Assembly (NCBI GenBank): GCA_949987705.1
Contig: OX465281.1
Span: 138,060,876 to 138,124,875, forward strand
Source of the DNA: Thereva unica
Taxonomy: Eukaryota; Arthropoda; Insecta; Diptera; Therevidae
Direction: 5' to 3'
DNA length: 64,000 bases
Shown here: piece after piece, positions 50,890 to 60,530 of the stretch
Layout: each line of letters begins with the position of its first letter
Numbering within the stretch: position 1 is the first letter of the stretch
Translations under genes and position numbers: made by a program
The notes under the pieces: generated by a model
The model's database searches: none
What the model saw: the letters and a program-made list of their open reading frames with translations, nothing else
Told to the model about the DNA's origin: nothing

Positions 50890-51710
50890 ATCTTAAAAGT
50901 TTTATTTCTCAAAACAAAGAACCTAAATAATACATTTCAAATACAATATTTAAATTATGTATAAATTTGCACTTCACCCTTACAGTTATTTTTTACATTT
51001 TCCTTATTCACCTCTTTTATTGTACGTTAAGATTTTTTTATTTCAAGTTCAATCTCTTTTATTTCCATTTCTTTAACATGGATTTCTGTCAAGAATTCAT
51101 GCCTGTCTTTTTCATACTTACATTTTAAATTGTACAGTTCTACGTTTTTCAGTTTTTCCTGATTTATTTGTGAAATTCGGTTTCTTATGATTTCATCCCT
51201 TGTTGCTGCAGTTGCAATTCGCCTTCTCTTGTAAGCTGTAAAATCCTTAACGGAACTCGGCCTCTTTTTTAGTGCTAAAGCTACCTCCAAATCGACATTA
51301 CTGATGCTAGCAACAATAAAAGTTATGTTTGCAGTATCTTGAGAATTCACGGAAGAAGGGTTATTCGAAGGCACGGTTTTATTAAAACTAAACAGGCCAC
51401 ATTTACGACTTTGTAATCTGATGGTTAAATTGTTAAATTATAACCAGCTGCCTTCATGCTTTTTTCGATGGTGTTCCAGTCATATTGCTTAAAATTTTTA
51501 CATAGTAATATGTATATTGACTAGAGTTTTGCTTTGAATCTACAATGTCAATTTTCGGTGTTACCAAATTTTTTAACATTTCTTTCATCTCGTAAGCCCA
51601 GTTACTGCATCTTACACGGACCTAATTTAAGATTTCTTTTTTATATTGAAATGAGAATAATAAATATAAGTTACTTACATATATCTTTTTTATCGACATT
51701 TTAAATCATC
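50890..51710 (-). pseudogene. Myb/SANT-like Harbinger accessory protein, broken
   Basis: On the minus strand, pieces around 51640-51420 read VRCSNWAYEMKEMLKNLV and, after a shift, YDWNTIEKSMKAAGYNLT, which resemble the first helices of Myb/SANT-like regulators of Harbinger elements. The frame 51374-51027 then gives a basic stretch (DFTAYKRRRIATAATRDEII) and a charged coiled coil (LKCKYEKDRHEFLTEIHVKE, MEIKEIELEIKKS) ending the protein, as in the intact gene at 5.1-6.3 kb. No transposase gene lies beside it. It is inactive and probably marks a Harbinger relic whose ends I could not find. Confidence 0.5.
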
Positions 51711-52085
51711 AACCTTTCTTCAATCAATCTTTTAAATCATCAATTTTTCGACATTTTAAATATCAACTGTCAAAAAATAACTTTAATTGTGCTTTTTAAC
51801 CGACTTCAAAAAAAGAGGAGGTTACTCAATTCGACGTGTAGATATTTTGTGGTCCTGTTCACGCATAACTTTGTAACCCAATAACTTGTTTGCTTTTTTT
51901 GAAGGGGGAGCTTTTTCATTTGAAGGGGGAGCTTCCCACGGTGGTCCCGTTAAATTTTTTCTAAATTCTGATAACGGAGTTCGAAGTTAGGCAGAAAAAA
52001 CTGTTAAAATTCAACCTGTTAAAGTTCAACCTAAACATTTCATAGGCACCGAACAAATTACTTTATTGTTGTAAATCTGGCAGCA

Positions 52086-52168
52086 GGCCGATAGGGGAGT
52101 GGGTAGAGCGTCGGATCCTCGATTCAGCGTAGTGTGACGTTTGCAGGTTCGATTCCTGGTCGGGGCGG
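52086..52168 (+). ncRNA. tRNA-like unit A, left arm
   Basis: A-box-like GGGGAGTGGGTAGAGCG (about 52094) and a B box GGTTCGATTCC (52146-52156) are spaced about as in a tRNA. The better partner is the right-arm copy. The acceptor stem does not pair well here. Confidence 0.5.
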
Positions 52169-52227
52169 CCGGTTTTTTTCTTTTTCTCTTTTTCTTCTTA
52201 CTGAAATGATTTATTAACATATTGGTC

Positions 52228-52316
52228 AGCAGCCGATAGTACTTGACATAGCGCAAAGGGCTAGAGACAAGTATTCTTGTCTGTGGGGTACGAGTTCGAT
52301 CCTTGGGCTCGCGGTG
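52228..52316 (+). ncRNA. tRNA-like unit B, left arm
   Basis: A D-arm-like hairpin (TAGC, loop, GCTA), an anticodon-arm-like hairpin (GACAA/TTGTC) and a B box GAGTTCGATCC (52292-52302) follow in order. The acceptor stem is incomplete. Confidence 0.5.
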
Positions 52317-52918
52317 CTTTTTTTTTCTATATATCGACAAAATAATTATTTTTTAATTTCCTTCGGGGAATTTTGTTCTATATTAAACAAGTTTTCGACG
52401 TGTCCATTCATTTTTTAATATTGCCTGTCATTGCAAGGAGCCTACGTTTTTACGACGCCACATAGCGAAGTGTATTCTACTTGTCACACCTTTTCATTTG
52501 ATACCCATGTTTGGGGTCGGGGAGCGCAATTGCAAAATTTGATTGCAGATTGTATTGTCATGCGAACTATACGTATGTGCAAAATTTGCAGTAATCGGTT
52601 ATATGGAACTGGGTCAAAATCAAGTTGCAAGATTTGTTTACACTATACACACATACAGATCAAGATAATATAAGGCATATAAAAAGTTAAGTTGCCATTG
52701 ATATCGGGGAAATTAAATGTAAACAATAAACTTCTTTGATTCTTCATCCACGTCATGGTATATTTATTTATTCGATGTAAACAATAGTTTTTTGAGCTGC
52801 AAATTTCGCCATAATTTCGTTCTTATCGGCTTTTGTTCTGGAAGCAAATTTACAGACGCATACACGTCGAAAACTTGTTTAATATGGAACAAAATTCCCC
52901 GAAGGAAATTAAAAAACC

Positions 52919-53012
52919 GCGAGCCCTTGGGATCGAACTCGCACCCCACAGATCCCACAGACAAGAATACTTGTCTCTAGCCCTTTGCGCTATGTCAAGT
53001 ACTATCGGCCGC
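52919..53012 (-). ncRNA. tRNA-like unit B, right arm
   Basis: Inverted partner of 52228-52316, with the B box as GAGTTCGATCC on the minus strand (near 52931-52941). It has a short duplication (GATCCCACAG) in the variable region that the left copy lacks. Confidence 0.5.
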
Positions 53013-53069
53013 TGACCAATATGTTAATAAATCATTTCAGAAAAAAGAAAAAGAGAAAAAGAAAAAACC

Positions 53070-53148
53070 GGCTGCCACGACCGGAATCGAACCAGTAACG
53101 CTGAATCGAGGATCCGACGCTCTACCCACTCCGCCACCGGGCTGCTGC
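53070..53148 (-). ncRNA. tRNA-like unit A, right arm
   Basis: The minus strand has TGGCGGAGTGGGTAGAG, which fits the A-box consensus well, and a T-arm with five base pairs (ACTGG/CCGGT) around GGTTCGATTCC (53082-53092). The anticodon arm and acceptor stem are degenerate. Confidence 0.55.
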
Positions 53149-53440
53149 CAGATTGACAACAATAAAGTAATTTGTTCAGTGCCCATGAAATGTTTAGGTT
53201 AAACTTTAACAGGTTGAATTTTAACAGTTTTTTCTGCCTAACTTCGAACTCCGTTATCAGAATTTAGAAAAAATTTAACGGGACCACCGTGGGAAGCTCC
53301 CCCTTCAAATGAACCAAAAAAAAAGCAAAAAAGTTATTGGGTTACAAAGTTATGCGTGAACAGGACCACAAAATACCTACACGTCGAATTGAGTAACCTC
53401 CTCTTTTTTTGAAGTCGGTTAAAAAAGCACGAAATAAAAA

Positions 53441-53806
53441 AAAATTTAAAAACCGACTTCAGAAAAAAACCATTCCCGCGATGCACAAAAAGGATGAAAT
53501 AATTGTTTGTAATTCTTAACAACATCAATCCAATCAGAATGGATCTAGAAAGAAGAATCACTTTTGAAGACGGTGCCAGGTAGTAGTTGACTTTTAATGC
53601 ACTAACTCTTGCTTCGGCAATTGTTTTCATTTCTTTGTTAGGCTTATGCCCTTAATATATCACCCACATGTGTTAGCACCGTCTTCAAAAATGATTCTTC
53701 TTTCTAGATCCATTCTGATTGGATTGATGTTGTTAAGAATTACAAACATCATCCTTTTTTGTGCATCGCGGGAATGGTTTTTTCTGAAGTCGGTTTTTAA
53801 ATTTTT
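53441..53806. mobile_element. Foldback element (copy B)
   Basis: Arms of about 125 bases (53447-53575 and 53677-53803) begin and end with AAAACCGACTTCAG and pair almost perfectly, sharing AATCCAATCAGAATGGATCT and GAAGACGGTGC. It shares the ACCGACTTCA end with the larger foldback at 51790-53430 and is the empty-site partner of copy A at 15829-16683. Confidence 0.9.
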
Positions 53807-53815
53807 TTTTTGTAA

Positions 53816-54217
53816 TGCCCGGTTCGCAACTGTGCGAGACTGCGACGCGAGATTTCGTACGCGTCTCGACCGACACTCGTTCTAGCTTTTAACTCGTAGT
53901 TTAACATACAATAGTGCGAGTGCGAGGCGTTTTAATACGTCAGGTCCGAAAATTTTTGACACTTGAGCTGACCGTTTTAGCAAAGAAAGTAATCGTTGCA
54001 TGTTTGTTCAAGATACTAGCGTTTTATAACAAATGCTGTCATCGCCCCCTCGTTGCGAGAAATTTTCAATTTTCCGAAAATTCTTCTCTCGCATTCTCGC
54101 GCATGTTTACATTGTAGATTGCCACAGTTGCATGAATATAATGAAAATAATTTGACAGCTAGGACGAGACTCGTAGGAAATCTCGTGTCGCAGTCTCGCA
54201 CTATTGTGAACCGGCCT
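53816..54217. mobile_element. 402-bp MITE with TAA target duplication
   Basis: Ends TGCCCGGTTCGCAACTGTGC on the left and AGGCCGGTTCACAATAGTGC (inverted right) are followed in both by GAGACTGCGAC.CGAGATTTC. TAA flanks both (53813-53815 and 54218-54220). No coding sequence. The 3-bp duplication points to PIF/Harbinger. Confidence 0.88.
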
Positions 54218-54484
54218 TAACAAAGCTATCATCTATCTAGAAAAGTAGAGCTTTACCCTGCGTCTCGACGTGCAATTTTTCCTTGCATAAAATATTTTTG
54301 AATGACGTCATTTCTTTCAAACAAATATTTTAGTGCGCGTTTGGTTGCATAAAATTTTAATTGTAAAAATGTCGTTAACAAGGCATTAACTCACGTGTGC
54401 TTGTTCCCTATTAGTGTTGAGGAAATTAGAGTGTCTGGAAAAAGAGCAAACTGAAACCCATTCTTTTTCCTTCAATCCTCTCTT

Positions 54485-55090
54485 TTATATAGGACAAGAA
54501 ATGGCGAAATGTTATTTTTTCTGATGAAAAAAAAAATGTAATCTCGACGGGTCAGATGGCTGCCAATACTTTTGGCATGACCTTAAGAAAACACCTGAAG
54601 TTCCTTGGAGCCGAAATTTCGGAGGGGCACAGTGATGGTTTGGGCCACTTTTTCTGCTCGCACAAAGAGTCCAATTTGTTGGATAACTACTCGGATGTGT
54701 GCTGCAGACTACATTGCCCTGTTGGACAAAGTTTTAGTCGTATTCGGAGAGACTGCACATGGCGATAATTGCACATTTCAACAGGATAATGCACCCATCC
54801 ACAAAGCGAGAGCTACACTAAAGTGGTTTGAGGAGCAGCAGATCCCAGTTTTGGATTGGCCGGCACGCTCTCCTGATCTAAATCTAATAGAAAACCTTTC
54901 GGGAATTGCAGTCAAGAAGGTTTATGCCCAGGGAAGGCAATTTGAAAATGTAGAATCGCTCAAAATAAGCATTTAACATGCTTGGAATTCAATTCCGGAG
55001 GAAATTCTCCACACATTAGTGGCGAGTATGAGAAAAAGAATTTTTCCAGTCATAAAAACAATGGAGGATCGATTAAATATTAAATAAAGT
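54485..55090 (+). pseudogene. Tc1-like DD34E transposase, C-terminal two-thirds, broken
   Basis: Pieces in two frames read KKWRNVIFSDEKK (first catalytic Asp in SDE), then VMVWATFSARTKSPICW, DYIALLDKVLVVFG, TFQQDNAPIHKA (second Asp in QDNAPIH), DWPARSPDLNLIENLSGIA (the Glu of the D34E motif in LIEN) and, after a stop at 54975, AWNSIPEEILHTLVASMRKR. These are the standard Tc1 blocks. The N-terminal paired-type DNA-binding region is missing, and frameshifts lie near 54610. The protein would bind the inverted ends and integrate at TA. A CAGTGCCCGAAATTGATTT right end lies at 55363. Confidence 0.85.
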
Positions 55091-55344
55091 TCATTTACAG
55101 AAATAAGAACCTTTTTTTCTTTATATTTTTTTCTGAACTTAAATCAATTTCGCACTAAAAATGCTTCAGATTGAAATACTTTTACTTCCGGTATGCATTT
55201 TACCGTTATTAAGAGAGCTAGCGATATAATTTTTTTACCACTTATTCGCAACCCCTACAAAGGCAACTATGTTAAAATTCAGGTTTCCACAACAACATGG
55301 GACTGAGAAAAACGCTCTGAAACATAGAAGTGTTGGGTGAACTT

Positions 55345-55363
55345 AAATCAATTTCGGGCACTG
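55345..55363. other. Right end of the Tc1-like element
   Basis: The inverted form reads CAGTGCCCGAAATTGATTT and is followed by TA (55364-55365). The same TGAACTTAAATCAATTTCG string recurs at 55136, so the subterminal repeat is duplicated. The left end was not found. Confidence 0.65.
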
Positions 55364-55369
55364 TACTTG

Positions 55370-55975
55370 GAGCTAAAAACTTCTTTAAAAACCTTAGCAC
55401 GGAATTAGCTCTAACACCATTCCTAAACTCCGTTCTAAGCACGGAATAACGTACATTGCTAATAAAATCATGAACATACTTCCGTTCATCAAACTAATAC
55501 CTTTTTTATTTATAAAAACACCTCATAATAGCTTCGAATTACTTTGACTTATTAAATATAATCGTATTTAATAGGAAAAATTAAAATATTACGAAAATAT
55601 ACTTCCTAACGCTTGTTATGATCTTAGGAAGACGGTCCCACCTTTTCTCACTTTACATAACGAAATTGTTTCGAATGACGTATTCGCCTAGACCGACTGA
55701 TTGAAAAGGAGTTTTTGTACTCCAAATGAAAAAGACGATTCACTAAGTTGAATTATGTTACTCTTAGAATATCATACATTATTTCTGGTTATTTTATATT
55801 CCGAAATATTTAGCGGTTTCCATATTTTATAGCTTACAAAATAATAGACCGTAATTATGTACTAGCCCGGAATATGGTACATTTACCTTACTCGAATAGT
55901 TATCGAAAAATATTAAAATGTGCATGATCGTTCAGATTTTATCATTGTATGTGTGAGAAATATAAACAAATTGAT
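55370..55975. other. Interval without recognisable genes
   Basis: Short repeated strings TTAGCACGGAATTAG and TAAGCACGGAATAA occur at 55400 and 55437. Nothing else was recognised. Confidence 0.35.
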
Positions 55976-56180
55976 TTTGGACTTGGCGGATTTTGAAGCA
56001 AAAAGTGTGGACATGGCGGGTTTTGAAATTTACTACTTGAACTTGACGGGTTTTGAAAAATACGAAAGTGCAAAAACCTCAAAAACCATATGTAATTCAT
56101 ATTAAACTTCAATTTATTAGTAATAATCTTGTTTTTAACATTTTTAATCAAAACATGAAAAAAAAACATTTAAGTGTTGA

Positions 56181-56910
56181 TTACAGCAAAGAGTTTTCTT
56201 TTAACAGTTCTTTGTACATTTTCAAATTCGCATTTCGCACCCAGTTCCGGCCAAAGTGGTTGACCAACAGCTTTTTAACATCTTTTAGTATTGCTGGTTT
56301 GACTTTCACCTTTCCTTCAGGAATCCGTTTTGGTTTAATGTGGCGGAATGATTCTCCGTTTTTTAAAACTGATTTATTCTGCCCGTTATCTTTCAAGTAA
56401 TCAGCTTCACCTCGACATTTGATCTGATTACCTGAGCGTCGAATAATGATTCGTTTGCACTGAGTAATTTTGAAATGTAACTGATTCGCTGACAACTTCT
56501 GACTTCTAATTTTTGACTTCCCAATCCGCGCCACCTTTAAGAACTGTAGAATTTTGCATAAATCCTACATAATCTTCAGGTCCCAGAATTTGGTTTTTCT
56601 GTCTTACTTGTTTCTATATTTGCGCAAAAAAACGATCAGGAGGTATGAAAGAATGACCGGTCACAGGATAAATCATTTCTACTTTTGTAACGTGTCGCGG
56701 AGCACGTGTAGCTAACCAATAACAAACTATCCCAAGAACGATGGTGTTCTTATTTTGTCCCACACACCCATCCGAAACTAAGCGGACTGTGTTGATATGA
56801 TTGTAATTTAAATTACAAAGTCTCTCAAACAAAGCAGACGCGATTTCATTTGATCCCTTAGCGTGTTCCGTCTCTAACCACACATAGCAAAAAGTGTCTT
56901 GTTTATTCAA
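56181..56910 (-). pseudogene. DUF7869-like protein (possible RNase H-fold transposase), broken
   Basis: The frame 56910-56614 reads FCYVWLETEHAKGSNEIASA, TVRLVSDGCVGQNKN, YPVTGHSFIPPDRFFAQ. 'SDGC-GQNKN' and 'GHSF-PPDR-F' mark a protein family that I know as DUF7869, found many times over in insect genomes and thought to be element-borne. The Asp in SDGC and the HS/D of GHSFIPPDR are candidate metal-binding residues. The frame 56534-56181 continues with LHFKITQCKRIIIRRSGNQI and DVKKLLVNHFGRNWV, its usual C-terminal part. Two breaks separate the pieces. The N-terminus beyond 56910 is unclear. Function is inferred only. Confidence 0.6.
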
Positions 56911-57071
56911 ACTGTTATTTGAACTACCTACAAGAAATAATAATAATAATTTCCTGGGAACGCTTCCACTTAGAAGGTTGTTTTTTTTGTTTCCTGCACC
57001 TGCTCATTTTTGTTGTTTATTTCTACTGCTCTTTATTGGTGTAATTTCATAACAGTTCTTACATTGACCAT

Positions 57072-57142
57072 GTTTATAAGCGGTGTTTCACCCCGGATGG
57101 AAGTTTCGATCCGGAGCGAAACCCCGCTTATAAACGGGGAGT
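57072..57142. repeat. 70-base imperfect hairpin
   Basis: GTTTATAAGCGGTGTTTC and CCCGGAT pair with ATCCGGAGCGAAACCCCGCT and TATAAAC. GGAAGTTTCGAT forms the loop. A further inverted GAAACTTCGCTCCCGGTTTA occurs just downstream, so this may be a cluster of small palindromic repeats. Confidence 0.6.
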
Positions 57143-57710
57143 GAAAATCCAGAACTTGGACTTTCGTTCCCGAAGAGAAAGCCGGATTGAAACTTCGCTC
57201 CCGGTTTATGTTTTGCTTATAATTGCGGATATTGAATGACACTTTTTTGAATTCAAATTTTGAACTTAAAGGTTCTGTTATTTTAAAAATAACAAATGTC
57301 TTCCAAATAAAAGATTAACCTAATCTTCCGATATATGTCGCTAAAGCCATTATTTTTCTTACCGACTGAGATTTCAAATGAAAATGTAATGAAAAATAGA
57401 ATATGTTTAAATTATACACGTCGACTGAAACTAACTCAAATCGGCGAAACAGCTCATTTAAAAACAAAAAATGGACTTGGCGGGTTTTGGTTCTTAGCAG
57501 CGTGGATTTGGCGGATTTTGAAATTAAAATTTTAGATATTAAAAAATGATAAAATTAATAAATAATGAAGAACAATTTTTTTTTCTAAAAACAAAGTATG
57601 TAAACGTGTAAAGAAAAATTGTTTTAGTTTGTTTTTGCTATAATTCGATTTTTTTATTTTTTTTGGACTTGGCGGGTTTTGCATCTAAGCTCTTTAACTG
57701 TTATTGGTAA

Positions 57711-58506
57711 AGCCTAGTACTAAGTTCGGCGCTAAACTAAATTTTAGCGCATCTCCAATCTTGTACCCTTTTTTAGTAAGATAAAATTTGACAATGTAGA
57801 TTGTAGAGAAAGCTCTTATTAATACATGATGAATGATTAAAAATGATTAATGACTTCGACAACCTTATTATAAATACCACAGCTCATTTTGTAAATATGT
57901 ATATAGCCGAACACAAAAAAATTTCAATGCGCGCCAAAAACTGTAGTGGTCTGTCAGTGTTTTGCCCCATATAACTCTATTTTCTTGTATAGTTCAATTT
58001 TTACAATGCAATTTTTACTCCTCAGAAAACAATTTTTTGTTTTGGTTTTTTTTTTATTATTTCTGGATTGAATATAAACTTCTTGTTAGTAATAAAACTC
58101 CTCAGAAATCCACTGGAAATATAAGATTATTAAAGCGTATTTCGAAATATTCACAGTACCAACCAATTTTTTCGTGCCCAAACATTTATATTATTTTTAT
58201 TTCCGCACATGAAACTTATACAACCATAAATTAGCTTATTTTTCTGTTTGTTTTATATCACTAGTTGTTATTTCAACAAATTTAGCGTGAAATAAGGTGC
58301 CTGAACAATAAAACTTGCAGCTAAAAATATGGAAACTAACATTGCTGCCATCTGTTTTACAGAACTAGAAACATCGATTTAAATAGCTTTTTAGCGGCGA
58401 ACTTAGTACAGCTTGCGCTAAGGATACTGCTAAAATTTAGCCTGCTAAATTTTCGCGCTAAATTTTGTAAAGAAATTTCATTTAGTGCCGAACTTTGTAC
58501 TAGGCT
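57711..58506. mobile_element. 796-bp MITE with TAA target duplication
   Basis: The ends AGCCTAGTACTAAGTTCGGC and inverted AGCCTAGTACAAAGTTCGGC match over 26 bases with two mismatches. TAA flanks both sides (57708-57710 and 58507-58509). Both ends go on with repeated TTTAGCGC-like strings. A frame at 57962-58234 is only AT-rich chance sequence. PIF/Harbinger-type. Confidence 0.92.
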
Positions 58507-59110
58507 TAAGGGCCCTTGTATTTAGTGGATAGCGGGGATAGAAAAATCTTTTTCTCCAATCCAGGAATCAACCCTGAAAATATTAGTCACGTAGTCCAAC
58601 AAAGTCGAGTCGTCGAGTCGAGTGAAGTCGTATTTTTTTATGTGGCATTGTCAAGCTCAGGAATCACCCGTTATGTCGTTCAACTCATGGTGCAATGTGT
58701 AGTAGTAAGCTTGACCTGAAAATAGAAAAACAATAGGAAAGGTTAAGAGCATTATATGAGTATTTTAAATCTTTAAAATGGCGATATCTTATGAATGGAG
58801 AATTGTACGGGAAAATGTAAAGTATCTTTTTTATAGATAATTGCATAATCTACAAACTTTGTAAAAATTATTTTGTGGCAATACTTACCTTGCAAAAACA
58901 CTCTGCTTTGTGCTCCGTGCCGGGACTGTGCTACACTGCTGGAAGCTCGACTACATCCTCCACGTGGGGCGACTGGAAACAGACTTCTGGCATGGTCATG
59001 TCTCTACCAGGAGTGCTGGCTAATGGTAGTCGGGCGGAGAAGAACACTCTTTAAACAATCACCGCAGTCTAAGGTGAAACAGGATATGCCGATAGACTCG
59101 TGGCCAAGGG

Positions 59111-60530
59111 GTGCTTGTGGGACCTTTAATGGAAACAAATAAAAACAAAAATTATGAGCCCGATGCGGCTCCGACAGCATCATCCTCGTCAATTGTGACG
59201 ATGGTCACATCTCAAGTGTCTTTAGGGACACAAGAGATAGCAATTGCCTTAACTAGCGGAGCCATTGGGCACGCTAGCTGTGAATCAATTGCTTTAACGA
59301 GCGGAGCCATTGGGCACGCAAGTTTAAAACTAACAACCTCGACCGGTGGAGCCATTGGGCACACTGGTTCTACAGACGGGTCGTCAGTCGCTGAAGATGA
59401 GTCTTTAGACGCTGAATCCGTCTGCAGCGCGGACTCGGTCAGTGTGTGTTCGGTCATTTCCGGAGCTATCACCATTGGCCGAGACTTGGATAAGATGAAG
59501 CTTGACAAATCCAGGTTTGTCAAACTCTTCAACCGCCAGAGGAAATGCTTCCAAGAAGCACTGGCAAAAGGCCTCTCCTGGAAAAAGCTTTAACAAAGCC
59601 CTCCAAAAAAAACTGAGCTGAAGAGAGTTCGCCCAGAGGAAGAAACTCCGGAACGTCCGGAACAGAAGAGGACCAAGACGGCCATGGGGCCCACTCGCCC
59701 CACCTTTAGCAAGGTGGTAAGCAGTGTCAAGCTTGGCCTTATCTCGACAGACATGGTCAACGGCCCCCTGACACCTGAGCAAATGGCACAGTTGCAGGAG
59801 GCGATCATTGACGTCGTAACTGAAAAAGCGGGCGGTGAAGTCAAGCCGTCTTTCGAGAGGAGTTTCCCAAGAAGAGGCTGGCTGTTGTTAGTCTGCTCAA
59901 ACCCTGACACAGCAGAATGGGTGAGGAGTAACGTCTCCTTCATTAAGAGCAAGAGTGCTCTTGATATTACTCTGGTGGAAGAGTAAAACTCACGTCATTC
60001 ATGGCTATTTCCCCCAGAGTGGTACCTAAGGCTGCTCGCACACTGCATCAGAAATTGTACGAATTTGTGCGAATTCTGATGCAAATGTATACAATGTCAT
60101 CAGAATTCGCACAATTTCGTACAAATTCTGATGCAGTGTGCGAGCAGCCTTAAGCAACGAGAAAGTGCTGGCCACAAGGGCAGGGTTTGTCGTGGACATT
60201 CAGACCACAGGTTCTGAAATGGCACCTCCCAATGCTTCTGTTGTCACCGAGGACTGCAGTAATGCCGTGGCCATACGGCCATCGGACGGCGGAGCTGCTC
60301 TCGCAACGCCTCCAGGTCCATCTGGCGTTGCTCCAAATCCGGCCCCACATCTGCAGCATGCGCCAAGGAGCCTGTAGCAGAGCAAATTGCTGGGCGGAAA
60401 AAGAACACACCTGTCGAACCTGGAGTCGGAGCACGGGGCAAACTAGCACCCCCCAAGGGCAAAGACGGTAGGACAAAGGATCCTAGACAGGCCAAGACCG
60501 GGCTTGTCAAACGCTCCTTGGAGAAAAAAT
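59111..60530 (+). pseudogene. LINE ORF1 (Gag-like nucleic-acid-binding protein), broken
   Basis: The first frame (59111-59593) contains three consecutive 15-residue repeats around SGAIGHA (59230-59370), an acidic serine-rich stretch and then KLFNRQRKCFQEALAKGLSW. A stop at 59591 and a shift lead to the frame 59684-59986: GPTRPTFSKVVSSVKLGLIS, LTPEQMAQLQEAIIDVVTEK, GWLLLVCSNPDTAEWV, which is the RRM-like or Gag-like core of LOA/R1 ORF1 proteins. After the MITE at 60030 the frame continues (SNEKVLATRAGFVVDIQTTG) into a Pro/Ala-rich tail. The usual CCHC knuckles were not seen. ORF1 proteins bind the LINE RNA and act as chaperones. It has at least two stops. Confidence 0.7.
60030..60150. mobile_element. 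121-bp near-perfect palindromic MITE with TAA duplication
   Basis: The left half GGCTGCTCGCACACTGCATC..AGAA pairs with the right half along almost its full length; AATTCTGATGCA and AATTTCGTACAAATTCTG are part of the stem. TAA flanks both sides (60027-60029 and 60151-60153), and removal restores the LINE codons W-Y-L-S-N-E. It is essentially two ends with a 15-20 base loop. Confidence 0.93.

Larger units (their letters stand above)
51790..53430. mobile_element. 1.64-kb foldback element with tRNA-like units in both arms
   Basis: The left arm (51790-52402) and right arm (52862-53430) are inverted copies of about 600 bases with a 460-base loop. The outer ends read TTAACCGACTTCAAAAAAAG followed by AGGAGGTTACTCAATTCGAC. 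Each arm holds two tRNA-like units. Differences between the arms are scattered substitutions and short indels, so they are similar but not identical. No protein is encoded; frames on the ORF level only trace the arms. A related foldback follows directly at 53441. Confidence 0.9.
55979..57690 (-). mobile_element. Element with a DUF7869-type protein and repeated GGCGGGTTTTG motifs at both ends
   Basis: Six copies of a motif close to ACTTGGCGGGTTTTG lie in the same orientation near the left side (55981, 56011, 56042) and near the right side (57476, 57505, 57665). Between them, the minus strand carries a broken protein gene. No terminal inverted repeats were seen. The limits are set by the outermost motifs, and are therefore minimal. 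Confidence 0.5.

Noticed and set aside
57962..58234. 90-residue plus-strand frame, Phe-rich
   Set aside because: It lies inside the 796-bp MITE and is low-complexity AT-rich translation.
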